DNA of 64,000 bases from Pukyongia sp963768085 (GCA_963768085.1 CAVYGO010000003.1:1-64000), one strand, 5' to 3'; shown: positions 25,430 to 34,706, counted from the first letter of the stretch. Program-made: numbers and translations. Notes: generated by a model not told the origin, from the letters alone.

Positions 25430-26755
25430 ATGAACAAGACTTTACTACTTATTTTTTTTGCTGTTCTATTGACATCTTGTAGTTCAAAAGAGGAAGAACT
25501 AAGGCCTAATATTATCTTTATCATGGTTGATGATTTGGGATATGCTGATTTGAGCAGTTTCGGCAATAAAGAAACTACAACACCAAACATTGATAGTTTT
25601 GTTAATCAAGGTTTAAAATTTACAAATGCTTATGCTGCCGCTCCATATTGTTCACCAACTAGAGTGGCTTTAATGACTGGAAAATACCCAGGGAAATTTG
25701 AAATGGGATTGAGAGAACCCTTAACCCTTAGTCCTAATGATCTTGAACTCGGTCTTTCTCCCGAAATACCAACTCTAACTTCAATACTAAAAAAAAATAA
25801 TTATGAAACAGCATTATTCGGCAAATGGCATTTAGGTCAGAAAGCAAAATATTTGCCCTCTAAACACGGCGTGGATCGATTCTTTGGAATTATGTGTGGG
25901 GCAGCAGATCATATAGACCATAAGCCTTTTGACAGAAATAGAGATTTGTTATTTAAAAGAGACATTCCTAATTTATACGAAAATGATACTCCAATAACAA
26001 AAAAAGGGTATCTAAATAACTTAATTACAGATTATTCATTGAATTTTATTTCCGAAAATCACGACAAACCTTTCTTTCTGAGTATTCAATTCACCGCACC
26101 TCACTGGCCATGGCAATCTCCAACTGATTCACCTGTAGATAGTCTTAGCTATTCATCATCAGGAAGCAAAAAAAATTATGAATCCATGCTTCAAAACTTA
26201 GATGAGAATTTTGGAAAAATTATGAGAGCTCTCAAAAAAGAAAATTTGGACGAATCGACATTGGTGATATTTACAAATGATAATGGAGGTGCAAGATTTG
26301 CGAATCAGGGTAAATTAAAAGGAATGAAGGGAAGTCTTTATGAGGGTGGAATTAGAGTTCCTGCAGCTGTTCGTTGGCCATCTGTTACGATGTCAGGTAC
26401 AACGACAGAACAAGCGGTAATAACAATGGACTGGACAAAAACAATTTTGGACGCTGCAAAATGTATTGATTCAAAAAAAATAGAATTTGACGGAATTAAC
26501 CTAAAAGAGTATTGCAAAAACCCTTCTAAAGTTGATGAAAGAACTTTGTTTTGGAGAATTACAATTCGTAAGCAGGAATTTGCTGTTAGAAAAGGTACTT
26601 ACAAGTACTTAAGAAATAAAGAGGGAGAATTTCTATATGAGCTTAAAAGTGATATTTCTGAAAATATGGATTTAAAAACAACACATCCAAATATTTTTAA
26701 AGAATTGAAACTTGAAGGTAATAACCTAAATAATACATTATTAAATCCCCAATAA
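25430..26755 (+). CDS. Sulfatase lipoprotein, type I
   Basis: 441 residues, lipobox LLTSC (Cys17). Metal-binding NIIFIMVDDLGYADL (Asp34-Asp35), formylglycine site PYCSPTRVALMTGKYP (Cys74, C-x-P-x-R), LFGKWHLG and FTNDNGGARFAN metal/substrate motifs. Compact, without the C-terminal domain of the 12.4-14.8 kb sulfatase. Anchored, probably periplasmic or surface; would remove sulfate from algal polysaccharides or related esters. AT-rich, so not a recent relative of the two sulfatases on the left. Boundary GTTGTAG matches CTACAAC. Confidence 0.92.
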   Translation: MNKTLLLIFFAVLLTSCSSKEEELRPNIIFIMVDDLGYADLSSFGNKETTTPNIDSFVNQGLKFTNAYAAAPYCSPTRVALMTGKYPGKFEMGLREPLTLSPNDLELGLSPEIPTLTSILKKNNYETALFGKWHLGQKAKYLPSKHGVDRFFGIMCGAADHIDHKPFDRNRDLLFKRDIPNLYENDTPITKKGYLNNLITDYSLNFISENHDKPFFLSIQFTAPHWPWQSPTDSPVDSLSYSSSGSKKNYESMLQNLDENFGKIMRALKKENLDESTLVIFTNDNGGARFANQGKLKGMKGSLYEGGIRVPAAVRWPSVTMSGTTTEQAVITMDWTKTILDAAKCIDSKKIEFDGINLKEYCKNPSKVDERTLFWRITIRKQEFAVRKGTYKYLRNKEGEFLYELKSDISENMDLKTTHPNIFKELKLEGNNLNNTLLNPQ

Positions 26756-26770
26756 TATAAATGAATCACG

Positions 26771-26907
26771 AGCTACAACAACACATAAAATACATTACCG
26801 CAATTTGGCTATATTTATCACTCCCCTTTTAAAAACAAAAACAAACGTGCGCGGAAAGTAACGAAGCTAAAGATCGGCTACGTTTTTTATACGAGGACGT
26901 TATGCTC
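26771..26907 (+). repeat. attC (right arm), type shared with 19018-19150
   Basis: R'' GCTACAAC; the 3' half (GTGCGCGGAAAG to ACGAGGAC) repeats the one at 19082-19143 with few changes; R' GTTATGCTC. Confidence 0.78.
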
Positions 26908-26926
26908 AAATTAACAGGATGCATCA

Positions 26927-27676
26927 ATGATCGAAAAAGTGAATACCGTTCCCATGACCAAACTTGGAAATCAACTGCAAAAAAATAAGCTGTTTAAAAT
27001 AGGAGAGATTTTTTTTCTTTTCATTTTTGCCTACGTTTTTATTTTACTAATATTTCCACTCGCTGGAAACGATTTTATTTTAAAGCAAACTGTACTTTGG
27101 ATAGCGAATATTCTAATGCTGATTTACGTTTGGATAGGTCTTAAACTTCGTGGAGAAAGTTGGCAAGACTTTGGATTGACCTTTAATCCCATTTCTTGGA
27201 GAGGTGGTATTAAAGTTTTACTGCTTTCTTTTTTAGTTCTCGTTCTTGCATTAGCCGGTTTTATAATAGGATCTATTATTATGGCCAATATAACAGGCAT
27301 TCCAGAAGGTGCAAACATGACCGGTTATGATTATTTGAAAGATAATATTGGGATGTTACTTTTAACATTAGCAGGTGTTTACATCGTTTCTTCATTTGGA
27401 GAAGAAGTTATTTATCGAGGATTTTTAATAACAAGAATATCACAAATTGGAACTGATTCTAAAAAAGCTACAATCATAGCAATTATCCTTAGTTCAATTA
27501 TTTTCGGACTTATTCATTATTCGTGGGGGCCAATGGGAATGGTGCAAACCGGATTTATGGGATTAGCTTTAGGTATCTGTTACATCAAATTGAAAAGGAG
27601 ACTTTGGATTTTAATTTTAGCCCATGCATATATGGACACTATACTAATGATACAAATGTATATGGCAAGTAATTAA
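26927..27676 (+). CDS. CPBP-family intramembrane metalloprotease
   Basis: 249 residues, about seven hydrophobic helices. The Abi/CPBP motifs are complete: SFGEEVIYRGFL (EExxxR, catalytic Glu pair), then FGLIHYSWGPMG (FxxxH) and ILAHAYMDT (HxxxD). Membrane-embedded Rce1-like protease; relatives cut prenylated or membrane proteins and some give bacteriocin immunity. Single-gene cassette; boundary GTTATGCT matches AGCATAAC. Confidence 0.92.
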   Translation: MIEKVNTVPMTKLGNQLQKNKLFKIGEIFFLFIFAYVFILLIFPLAGNDFILKQTVLWIANILMLIYVWIGLKLRGESWQDFGLTFNPISWRGGIKVLLLSFLVLVLALAGFIIGSIIMANITGIPEGANMTGYDYLKDNIGMLLLTLAGVYIVSSFGEEVIYRGFLITRISQIGTDSKKATIIAIILSSIIFGLIHYSWGPMGMVQTGFMGLALGICYIKLKRRLWILILAHAYMDTILMIQMYMASN

Positions 27677-27701
27677 AACAGAAAACATGGTAAATAAATC
27701 T

Positions 27702-27835
27702 AAGCATAACAATGTATAAAAATAAAGGCTGAAATTCTGCCAAAACAAAAGATAGTAAAAACAATGAATTTTGTCTAAACTGAAAAGAATGTGGTCATAA
27801 AACCGCCACTATTCTTATAAAATACCGTAATGCAT
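27702..27835 (+). repeat. attC (right arm) with altered R'
   Basis: R'' AGCATAAC, arm GTATAAAAATAAAGGC against GCCACTATTCTTATA; R' reads GTAATGC rather than GTTATGC. Confidence 0.7.
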
Positions 27836-27851
27836 TCAAAAAAAAGAAACT

Positions 27852-28244
27852 ATGAGTTATTATTTTAATAAGGTTTTGGTCGGCACTAGTTTTGATGAAG
27901 CCATCGAAAAAGTAACCGCCGAATTAAAAAAAGAAGGATTTGGCATCCTAACTGAAATTGATATTAAAGAAACTTTAAAAAAGAAAATTGACGTAGATTT
28001 CAAGAAATATAAAATATTAGGAGCTTGTAATCCTGATTTTGCACATAAGGCTCTAAAAAGTGAAGATAAAATAGGAGTTTTTCTTCCGTGCAATGTAGTA
28101 GTTGAAGAACATGAGAATGGAGATGTTGAAGTTTCTATAGTTGATCCTATAGCCTCAATGAGTGCGGTTGAAAATAAAACTTTGGGAAGCCTTGCATCAG
28201 AGATTCAACAGAAACTATTGAATGTGATTAACACCCTAAATTAA
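27852..28244 (+). CDS. DUF302 domain protein
   Basis: 130 residues, full DUF302: starting YYFNKVLVGTSFDEAIEKVT, ELKKEGFGILTEIDI, then KYKILGACNPDFAHKAL and FLPCNVVVEE, ending in VDPIASMSAV. Cytoplasmic (no signal), small alpha-beta fold. DUF302 proteins are widespread and functionally undefined; stand-alone copies occur beside sulfur and metal genes. Single-gene cassette. Confidence 0.92.
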   Translation: MSYYFNKVLVGTSFDEAIEKVTAELKKEGFGILTEIDIKETLKKKIDVDFKKYKILGACNPDFAHKALKSEDKIGVFLPCNVVVEEHENGDVEVSIVDPIASMSAVENKTLGSLASEIQQKLLNVINTLN

Positions 28245-28250
28245 TAAACG

Positions 28251-28375
28251 CATTATAACATAGGCTATAATTCAGCCTCCGGCTGAATCAATTCCCCTTA
28301 ATCTTGTTATCTTTAAACAAATCAAGTTCATGGAGTCAGTTAATCGCCGAAATTATAGCCGTGGGCGTTGGCCTT
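28251..28375 (+). repeat. attC (right arm), type shared with 17969-18090
   Basis: R'' CATTATAAC, arm GGCTATAATTCAGC with CCTCCGG apex, arm GAAATTATAGCC, R' GTTGGCC. Near copy of the site at 17969-18090. Confidence 0.8.
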
Positions 28376-28423
28376 CATTATTGCCAACCACCAGACAATC
28401 CAAATAATTTCAAAAATATATTT

Positions 28424-28966
28424 ATGGATAAAGAGGCAGAAGCTTTAAAAGATCAATTCATAAAGTGGTATGTTAGTCATGCTGGATTGATAATTACCCA
28501 TCCTTTTTTAACACACTTGTTTAAATTACTGGAATATTTAGATATCAATAATAAATTTAAAAGTGCAGAGGTTCAATCAAGAGCAGTTCTTGTATTATAT
28601 TTTATAGCAACAGGCGAGGAAAATATTGATAATGAATCAGATTTAGTAATGTTGAAAATATTGTGCAATATGACAGTTCAGCAATCATTAAGTACAAACA
28701 TAGATTTGAATGAAGAAGAAAGACGTAAAGCAATAGAGATGGTAAATGTTATTATTGAACGTTGGGATAAATTGGGAAAAACAAGTGTAGAAGGTATTAG
28801 AAATACATTTTTTCGTAGGGAAGGAGTAATAGAGCTAGAAGACAAAGCATATCAATTAACCATAGAGTCTAAAGGAACAGATATTTTATTGGATTTTATT
28901 CCATGGAACATTAATATGATTCAGTTACCTTGGATGGATAATCTTATTTATATATCATGGAGATAG
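28424..28966 (+). CDS. Helical protein of unknown function
   Basis: 180 residues from ATG 28424; the longer frame from 28304 runs through the attC and is not believed. No signal peptide, mostly amphipathic helix (KDQFIKWYVSHAGLIITHPFL, LNEEERRKAIEMVNVIIERWDKL), closing with a short beta region (YQLTIESKGTDILLDFIPW). No family recognised. Single-gene cassette with boundary GTTGGCCTTC; its R'' is AAGGCTAAC, one mismatch. Confidence 0.6.
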   Translation: MDKEAEALKDQFIKWYVSHAGLIITHPFLTHLFKLLEYLDINNKFKSAEVQSRAVLVLYFIATGEENIDNESDLVMLKILCNMTVQQSLSTNIDLNEEERRKAIEMVNVIIERWDKLGKTSVEGIRNTFFRREGVIELEDKAYQLTIESKGTDILLDFIPWNINMIQLPWMDNLIYISWR

Positions 28967-29058
28967 AACACTTATTTAGCAACAGAATCATTTTTGAACG
29001 AAGAGTTTGATTAGCAAGTTTTATTAATTAATTGAACAAACTATTCATAAAATAACGA

Positions 29059-29221
29059 AAGGCTAACAAAGTGTATAATTCATTGCTAATGCAAGCTTAC
29101 TTACGAAAATTGCTAAAACCAGTTCGCTTCACTCGTGTCTCGCGGATTTTCTATTCGGTTTGTATTTGCTAATTTAATTGCTAAAACACGCAACGAAATC
29201 ATACACAAAACCGTTAGCCTT
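29059..29221 (+). repeat. attC (right arm)
   Basis: R'' AAGGCTAAC, arm GTGTATAATTCATTGC against CAACGAAATCATACAC, internal GCGGATTTTC block, R' GTTAGCCTT. Confidence 0.82.
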
Positions 29222-29228
29222 CATTATA

Positions 29229-29306
29229 ATGAACCAACAAACTAGGATTAAATTCTTTCGAAAAATGCTGACTAAAAATAAATTCAGTAGATATGAATCT
29301 GAATAA
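29229..29306 (+). pseudogene. DUF6090 gene, N-terminal fragment
   Basis: 25 residues containing RIKFFRKMLTKNKFSRY, the same start as the three complete DUF6090 proteins at 40.9, 44.7 and 45.6 kb (IKFFRKIR..TENKFSKYLLYAIGE), cut off before the membrane helix. It lies immediately after an R' core, so a DUF6090 cassette once began here and was replaced or deleted. Confidence 0.65.
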
Positions 29307-29324
29307 ATTTTAATGAATATGCAA

Positions 29325-31043
29325 TCAATTTTGAGGCATTTTATACATCTTGATATTTTGAGAATTACCATTGTGGTATAGTTCGGCAATGTAGATACCC
29401 TCCGATAATCCAATTTCACCTATATAAAATTGTTTCGAATCTCCCAGGTATTTAGAAAGTAGTTGTCGGCCGTGAATATCGTACAATATTAATTTTACTG
29501 GGCCGATAACAGTCCCATCTACGTTAATTGTGGAATGAAAGGGATTTGGATAAAGCGTTAAGTCCTTATTTATTATCTGATCATCATAGCCCAGATTAAT
29601 GTTATTATTATAGAGTAAAACAACATCCTCTGACTCATCGATCATCGTAATGTCCATAGCTCCGTCATTATTTCGATCGTGGATAGTGGCGCACGCAGCC
29701 ATTCCTCCCACCACAGTAGGATAAATTCTTGGATTCACAAAAGACCCTGAGCCGTCATTTTCCATTAGCACATAATTGGATTCACTTACATTACTAGAAA
29801 TAAAGTCCAGATCACCATCTCCGTCAATATCACCCAGATCGATGGCTACTGGGAAATCACCAACAATATATTGTGCGTCAAATTGCAGTCCACCCGAACC
29901 ATCCGTCCTGACTATTGAAATGTCGTCGGTAAACCTGTTTGCAATCGCAATATCCACAAAACCATCACCATTTACATCTCCAATTGCCATCATCCAAGGG
30001 CCAGTACCCACAGAGACCGAATCGAATACCGTAAAGTTTCCTGTTCCATCGTTCAATAAACTCACCACATTATTACTATCATGAGTTGCCACGAGCAGAT
30101 CCACATAGCCATCACTATTGAGATCTGTTGCAGCTATGGAAGTTTCACCAGCAAACCCCGAATCGATATTTATCGCCGGCTCAAAAAGTCCTGTTCCATC
30201 ATTCATGAGAATAGATATCGTACTAGAGGCACGGTTGGCTGTAGCGATATCCTCCCAGCCATCCCCGTTGAAGTCAGCAACAGTTAACCCCCGAACCCCT
30301 TCACCGGTTTGATAGTTGAATTCACTTCCAAAAATAGTTGTGGCATCTCCAAACAGAACGTTAACTTGATCTGCATATGTACTACCTATGGCTATATCAA
30401 TCAAACCATCATGATTAAAATCAGCTCCTGCATTCGTACTGGGTCCTTGGGCTGGCGGTAACTCAAAAATTATAAATGGGTCATAATTATTAGAACCATC
30501 ACTGAGTAACACTCGTATATCGTCCGAATCTTCGGTAATGACCGTCAGGTCTGAAAATTCATCATCATTGACGTCACCCGCATAGGCCCCATAACATGTT
30601 ATATGACCTTCCCCTACCAGTCTCATATCAATCTGCCCCACAAACTCCAGATCGAGCGAAGCGGGCAACGCTTTCGTCCAATAGTTAAAGCTATATCCAT
30701 TTGTAAGTGGTGTACCTGCCGTATTCTGAATGCCGCTTGATAATCCTACTCTGACCCATTCGCCGTAGAAAAGGTCTCTTACAGGGGTAAATTTGATCAC
30801 AGTAGAACCAGTATGAAAGCTATAAGTGCCTTCCATAGGGCCTGACCATCTCCCGTAAACCTGGAAAGTGCTTGGAGTGACTGTTGCCTCATCGAGAGGC
30901 TGATCGAACATTATAAAGATCGCATCGCCCGGAGCCGTTATCATAGATTGAGAAACGGGACTTGTCCCAATTACTTGAGGTGACTGCGAAAAAACATTAG
31001 CAACGATTAAAACAATACAAACAAAGGTTAGTATATAATTCAT
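29325..31043 (-). CDS. FG-GAP/VCBS repeat protein with T9SS sorting domain
   Basis: 572 residues, the only intact gene of the right arm before 46 kb on the opposite strand. Signal peptide (ends NVFSQ), a Big_5-like Ig domain (about 25-110; SMITAPGDAIFIMFDQPLDEA), then seven or so FG-GAP/VCBS units with calcium-loop DxNxDG-type motifs (DFNHDGLIDIAIG, DFNGDGWEDIATA, DVNGDGFVDIAIA, DIDGDGDLDF), and a type A T9SS C-terminal domain (LTLYPNPFHSTINVDG). Exported to the surface or medium by the type IX system. That domain ties the cassette to Bacteroidota. It must use its own promoter. Confidence 0.9.
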   Translation of the reverse strand: MNYILTFVCIVLIVANVFSQSPQVIGTSPVSQSMITAPGDAIFIMFDQPLDEATVTPSTFQVYGRWSGPMEGTYSFHTGSTVIKFTPVRDLFYGEWVRVGLSSGIQNTAGTPLTNGYSFNYWTKALPASLDLEFVGQIDMRLVGEGHITCYGAYAGDVNDDEFSDLTVITEDSDDIRVLLSDGSNNYDPFIIFELPPAQGPSTNAGADFNHDGLIDIAIGSTYADQVNVLFGDATTIFGSEFNYQTGEGVRGLTVADFNGDGWEDIATANRASSTISILMNDGTGLFEPAINIDSGFAGETSIAATDLNSDGYVDLLVATHDSNNVVSLLNDGTGNFTVFDSVSVGTGPWMMAIGDVNGDGFVDIAIANRFTDDISIVRTDGSGGLQFDAQYIVGDFPVAIDLGDIDGDGDLDFISSNVSESNYVLMENDGSGSFVNPRIYPTVVGGMAACATIHDRNNDGAMDITMIDESEDVVLLYNNNINLGYDDQIINKDLTLYPNPFHSTINVDGTVIGPVKLILYDIHGRQLLSKYLGDSKQFYIGEIGLSEGIYIAELYHNGNSQNIKMYKMPQN

Positions 31044-31246
31044 AACAAATAAACTATTAGTTAATTTAGAATAAATATGAAAAAAGTAATTGTTTGAGGC
31101 AGCCCAACTTTAAAACCAATCATCCTGTTGACTTGGCAATAAATATCTATATGAAAATAGTTAAATTAAAACATTCAACAAAACAATAAACGCCAATTTT
31201 TTAAATCCTCTTTTGAATATTAATCAACTGTAACAATAAATAACGA
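31044..31246. promoter_or_regulatory. Upstream region of the reversed T9SS gene
   Basis: AT-rich 200 bp between the minus-strand start at 31043 and the next attC. It must contain the promoter of that gene, since cassette read-through comes from the other strand. I cannot place the elements with confidence. Confidence 0.35.
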
Positions 31247-31427
31247 AAGGCTAACAACGGCTATAATTCAGCAGGTCTGAATCGTTGCAAGGATATTTAT
31301 TACTACTTTTAAACTAATTAATTAATCGGAATGATTTCGGTTGCAGCTCCTCCTTCCGACTTGACCGCGTCGCGGTCTCCTCGGGGAGCGCCAGTCCTGC
31401 CAAATCATAGCCAAAACCGTTGGCCTT
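31247..31427 (+). repeat. attC (right arm)
   Basis: R'' AAGGCTAAC, arm GGCTATAATTCAG, GC-rich apex with a GACCGCGTCGCGGTC palindrome, arm ATAGCC, R' GTTGGCCTT. 181 bp, the longest of the array. Confidence 0.78.
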
Positions 31428-31576
31428 CATTTGAATCAAAATTTTGATTTAAATCCATTTGATTGTTAATGACCTGAGAACAAATCGAATAAATAATGTA
31501 ACAATATTGTCCTATTTATGCCTAACTACTTTATATTCTATTAAAAATAATTACTTATAAACCAGAGTAGTGTGTC

Positions 31577-32653
31577 ATGAAATATAAACTCATCATACTA
31601 ACAGTTTTAATATGTCTTTCAAATATTAGTTGGGCTCAGTCGTCTGATAGTGAAATAACCGATTACCTCGAAAAGGTAATAAATGAGTACAACATACCAT
31701 CAATATCAGCAGGTATTCTGGTTGATGGTAAAATTATTTGGTCAGGAGCCGCTGGATTCTCAAATAGAGAAAAACAAGTTGAGGCCAATACAGAGACACT
31801 CTACCGCATAGGTTCGATAAGTAAAGTGCTAACTACTGCGCTAGTATTAAAGTTAGCCGAATTAGATGAACTCGATTTACAGAGTCCAATTCAAGAATAT
31901 TTACCTGATTACCCGATAGATAAGAAAGGACCTATAAAGGTAATTCATTTGTTAAGTCATACTTCGGGAATAGATCATTATAAGGGGAAAGAAACCCGTT
32001 CTTTTACACATTATGATAATCTGCGAGATGCAAGTAGATTATTTGAAACAAGAAAATTAAAATTTCAACCTGGAACAAAGTATAGATATACGTCCTACGG
32101 ATTTACTCTTCTGGGAGCCGTTATTGAAGCTGCAACTGGGAAATCGTATGACACCAATCTAAAGGAATTAATATTAGATAAGGCCGGGATGAATAACACA
32201 CATATTGAGGATCGCTATGAAATGAAGCTGAACCAAGCAAAACTCTACAAAAAGAAAGGGAATGACATCATTTTGGATGTTGATAATGATTTAAGCAACA
32301 TTTATCCTGCCGGAGGCCTTATTTCTACAGCCACTGACCTTCTTGTGTTTTTTGAAGCCTGGAGAAGTGGTAAGTTAATAACTAATGAAAATATTCAGAA
32401 AATGGTAGATGCAATTGAATCCGACGGCCAGATACTAGATGAAAATGCTGGATTGGGATGGAATATTTGGAAACATAATAAGCATGGATGGGTTTGCCAT
32501 CGCATTGGAGGGCAATCAGGCACAAGTGCACTATTGATCTCCTATCGTGAAAAAGGCGTTACAGTTGCTCTGCTGAGTAATCAAGCTGTTTTAGAACCGA
32601 TATGGGAAATCACAAATACACTTATAGGATTCGGGTTAGATAGAAAATTATAA
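31577..32653 (+). CDS. Secreted serine hydrolase, class C beta-lactamase fold
   Basis: 358 residues, signal peptide ends ISWAQS. SxxK in RIGSISKVLTTALV, YxS in YRYTSYGFTLLGAVI, HRIGGQSGT as third box, LLSHTSGIDHY loop. Closer in layout to EstB/D-aminopeptidase-type cassettes than to AmpC. Periplasmic. The word GTTGGCCTT before the gene matches AAGGCCAAC after it, but the attC at its right end is only half there. Confidence 0.9.
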   Translation: MKYKLIILTVLICLSNISWAQSSDSEITDYLEKVINEYNIPSISAGILVDGKIIWSGAAGFSNREKQVEANTETLYRIGSISKVLTTALVLKLAELDELDLQSPIQEYLPDYPIDKKGPIKVIHLLSHTSGIDHYKGKETRSFTHYDNLRDASRLFETRKLKFQPGTKYRYTSYGFTLLGAVIEAATGKSYDTNLKELILDKAGMNNTHIEDRYEMKLNQAKLYKKKGNDIILDVDNDLSNIYPAGGLISTATDLLVFFEAWRSGKLITNENIQKMVDAIESDGQILDENAGLGWNIWKHNKHGWVCHRIGGQSGTSALLISYREKGVTVALLSNQAVLEPIWEITNTLIGFGLDRKL

Positions 32654-32734
32654 GCAAAATGACCAATTTAGTTGATATTCTGAAAATCAATATAAATTTT
32701 GGGTTCTAATATCTAATGATTATTAAAAACGAAA

Positions 32735-32760
32735 GGCCAACAACGAGTATAATTAATTGC
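32735..32760 (+). repeat. Half attC (5' arm only)
   Basis: AAGGCCAAC-AACGAGTATAATTAATTGC is a good 5' half. No matching ATACTC...GTTGGCC follows before the next gene at 32866, so the 3' half was lost by deletion. Confidence 0.65.
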
Positions 32761-32865
32761 TTTGGTAAGTGCTTACTTGGAAAATACCGAACTTTCCTTA
32801 ATCGGTAAGGAACAAAATAACCACTTTGCTGTAACTTGAACTTGTAGAAAACGAATCAAAAAAAT

Positions 32866-33288
32866 ATGAAAGAAAATAATGCATGCATTATCCCGACAAT
32901 GCGATACAAAAATGCCCGAAGGGCAATTGACTGGCTTTGCAACGCATTCGGATTTGAAAAACACCTAATAGTCGAAGGAGAGAATAATACCATTGCGCAC
33001 GCACAACTGACATTTGGTAATTCCATGATTATGCTAAGTTCTGAAAATGAAAACGAATATGGAAAACTGGTAAAAACACCCGAAAGTCTCAACGGAAATA
33101 ATACTCAAGTGCCTTATATTGTAGTCGAGAAAATTGATGAACATTATGAAAAAGCCGTTGCAGTGGGAGCAAAAATTCTAATAGAAATTAAAGATGAAGA
33201 ATACGGTGGACGAGGCTATACATGCAAGGATACTGAAGAATATATATGGAACTTTGGTTCATACGACCCTTGGACTGACAACGAATAG
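32866..33288 (+). CDS. VOC family protein (PhnB/YycE-like)
   Basis: 140 residues. Begins IIPTMRYKNARRAIDWLCNAFGFEKH, characteristic of PhnB-type VOC proteins; second half PYIVVEKIDEHYEKAVAVGAKIL, then GGRGYTCKDTEEYIWNFGSYDPW, in which the final WxFGTYDPW is diagnostic. Single-domain, cytoplasmic, metal ligands weak. Function unknown. Cassette with damaged left boundary. Confidence 0.9.
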   Translation: MKENNACIIPTMRYKNARRAIDWLCNAFGFEKHLIVEGENNTIAHAQLTFGNSMIMLSSENENEYGKLVKTPESLNGNNTQVPYIVVEKIDEHYEKAVAVGAKILIEIKDEEYGGRGYTCKDTEEYIWNFGSYDPWTDNE

Positions 33289-33296
33289 TGAAAAGC

Positions 33297-33456
33297 CAGC
33301 ACACAAAATTGGCTAAAAGTAATTCCTTGTTCTCACCTACCCTTCGACAAGCTCAGGACTGGCTTCTGAAAATCCTCGCGGATTTTCAGTTTGGCGTGTA
33401 CTTGTAAAGTTAAGTGCTAAATCACGCAACAACTCATAGCCGAGACCGTTGTGTAA
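33297..33456 (+). repeat. attC (right arm) carrying a dispersed repeat
   Basis: R'' degraded (GCACACAAA), arm TTGGCTAAAAG, hairpin GAAAATCC-tcgc-GGATTTTC, arm ACTCATAGCCGAGACC, R' GTTGTGT. The 19-base word CCTTCGACAAGCTCAGGAC at 33341-33359 is a dispersed flavobacterial repeat that also occurs, inverted, at 62652-62670. Confidence 0.75.
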
Positions 33457-33490
33457 CAATTGGTAAAATTGCTTTAAATTCATCGAAATT

Positions 33491-33880
33491 ATGATAGTAG
33501 AAATTGCAAAATGGATAGTAATTTTGTTCGCAATTTTTATAATTTTTGTTGGTTTTTTAATGCTATTTGCACCAAAAAAAGCACGAAAAATCTTAAGAAA
33601 AGCGGGAAGTACAAATTTTATAAACTACGCAGAAATTACAGCTCGTCTAATTCCAGCTGTTGCTTTAATACTATATGCAGACTTTAGCAAACTCCCTGAG
33701 GCTTTTAAAATTTTTGGTTGGATTATGTTAGTCACATCCATAATACTTTATGCTGTCCCTAGAAAAATACATCATAAATTTTCTATGAAAAGTGCAGACA
33801 TACTTAAACCATTATATTTTCAATTGATTTCACCTATGGCATTACTATTTGGAGGATTAATTATTTACAATGTGCTATAA
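33491..33880 (+). CDS. Small membrane protein, four helices
   Basis: 129 residues, four hydrophobic helices (about 5-27, 49-65, 74-92, 107-128) with a basic loop KKARKILRKAGS after the first. Resembles small DoxX-less four-helix proteins, but no family is recognised. Single-gene cassette. Confidence 0.7.
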   Translation: MIVEIAKWIVILFAIFIIFVGFLMLFAPKKARKILRKAGSTNFINYAEITARLIPAVALILYADFSKLPEAFKIFGWIMLVTSIILYAVPRKIHHKFSMKSADILKPLYFQLISPMALLFGGLIIYNVL

Positions 33881-33915
33881 ATTTTGATTAAAAACTAAGC
33901 AGAAGTGCAATAAAC

Positions 33916-34132
33916 GTTGCACAACAACGTATATAACGCAGCGCTAGATGCGTCAAACCAAAAACTTCCCACTAAAAATACTAACTTAGATATCTGAATA
34001 ATATAGCGTTCGGCGCTCCGATACTTCCGATTCGCACGCAGCATAGCTGCTGCCAACATTTGCTCCGCAAATTTTTGGCTTCCGAATCAGCCGCCCAGTT
34101 CCCGCCGAATTTATGGCCCTGGACGTAATAAG
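33916..34132 (+). repeat. Hybrid or damaged attC
   Basis: 5' half GCACAAC-AACGTATATAACGCAGCGC is of the common type, while the 3' half (CCGAATTTATGGCCCTGGACGTAATAA) resembles the 17969-18090 type and does not pair with it. R' reads GTAATAA. Likely a recombinant of two sites. Confidence 0.55.
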
Positions 34133-34139
34133 CAATAAA

Positions 34140-34676
34140 GTGAAAACTCTGATAGAAACTGAAAGATTATTGTTAAGAGAAATCACTCTGGATGACAAAG
34201 AGGAACTATTTAAGTTGCATTCTGATCCAGCGGTACAATATTATACTGGGGAACCTGTGGCCGAATCTATTGAAGAAATTGAAAAGGCAATATTAGGGAG
34301 AATTAACGATTATAAAAAGTATGGATTTGGCAGGTGGGCTACTGTTTTAAAGAATGACATGCAATTTGTTGGATGGGCAGGTTTGGCGTATCTACCTGAA
34401 TTTGATGAAATTGACCTTGGTTACAGATTCTTGCCTGAATATTGGGGATTAGGTATAGCAACGGAAGCAACTCGTGCAATTTTGACTTATGGATTTGATT
34501 CTCTCAAATTAAAGAAGATTATTGCAATTGCAATGAAAGAAAATAAAGCATCGATCAAAGTGATGGAAAAAGTTGGGATGGAATTCGAAAAATTTGCTCC
34601 CTATGAACCTGGGAGTGAAGATGCCGTCTGGTACTGGTGTGACCAAAAGCTTATAACAAAAAATAAAGCGCATTAA
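34140..34676 (+). CDS. GNAT N-acetyltransferase, RimJ/RimL type
   Basis: 178 residues from GTG 34140 (VKTLIETERLLLREITL, the usual family start; an ATG at 34113 lies inside the attC remnant). Motif A RFLPEYWGLGIATEATRAIL; C-terminal motif ASIKVMEKVGMEFE. RimJ/RimL-type enzymes acetylate N-terminal or small-molecule amines. The next gene starts 30 bp later without an attC, so the two form one unit. A short stem (AAAGCGC/GCGCTTT) lies at the stop codon. Confidence 0.88.
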   Translation: MKTLIETERLLLREITLDDKEELFKLHSDPAVQYYTGEPVAESIEEIEKAILGRINDYKKYGFGRWATVLKNDMQFVGWAGLAYLPEFDEIDLGYRFLPEYWGLGIATEATRAILTYGFDSLKLKKIIAIAMKENKASIKVMEKVGMEFEKFAPYEPGSEDAVWYWCDQKLITKNKAH

Positions 34677-34706
34677 AACGCGCTTTGTTCAACCCGTTAA
34701 AATAAG

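Noticed and set aside
27124..27318. Minus-strand frame inside the CPBP gene
   Set aside because: Antisense shadow; the plus strand has all catalytic motifs.
28304..28423. Upstream extension of the helical protein at 28.4 kb
   Set aside because: It runs through the attC 28251-28375; the ATG at 28424 follows the boundary cleanly.
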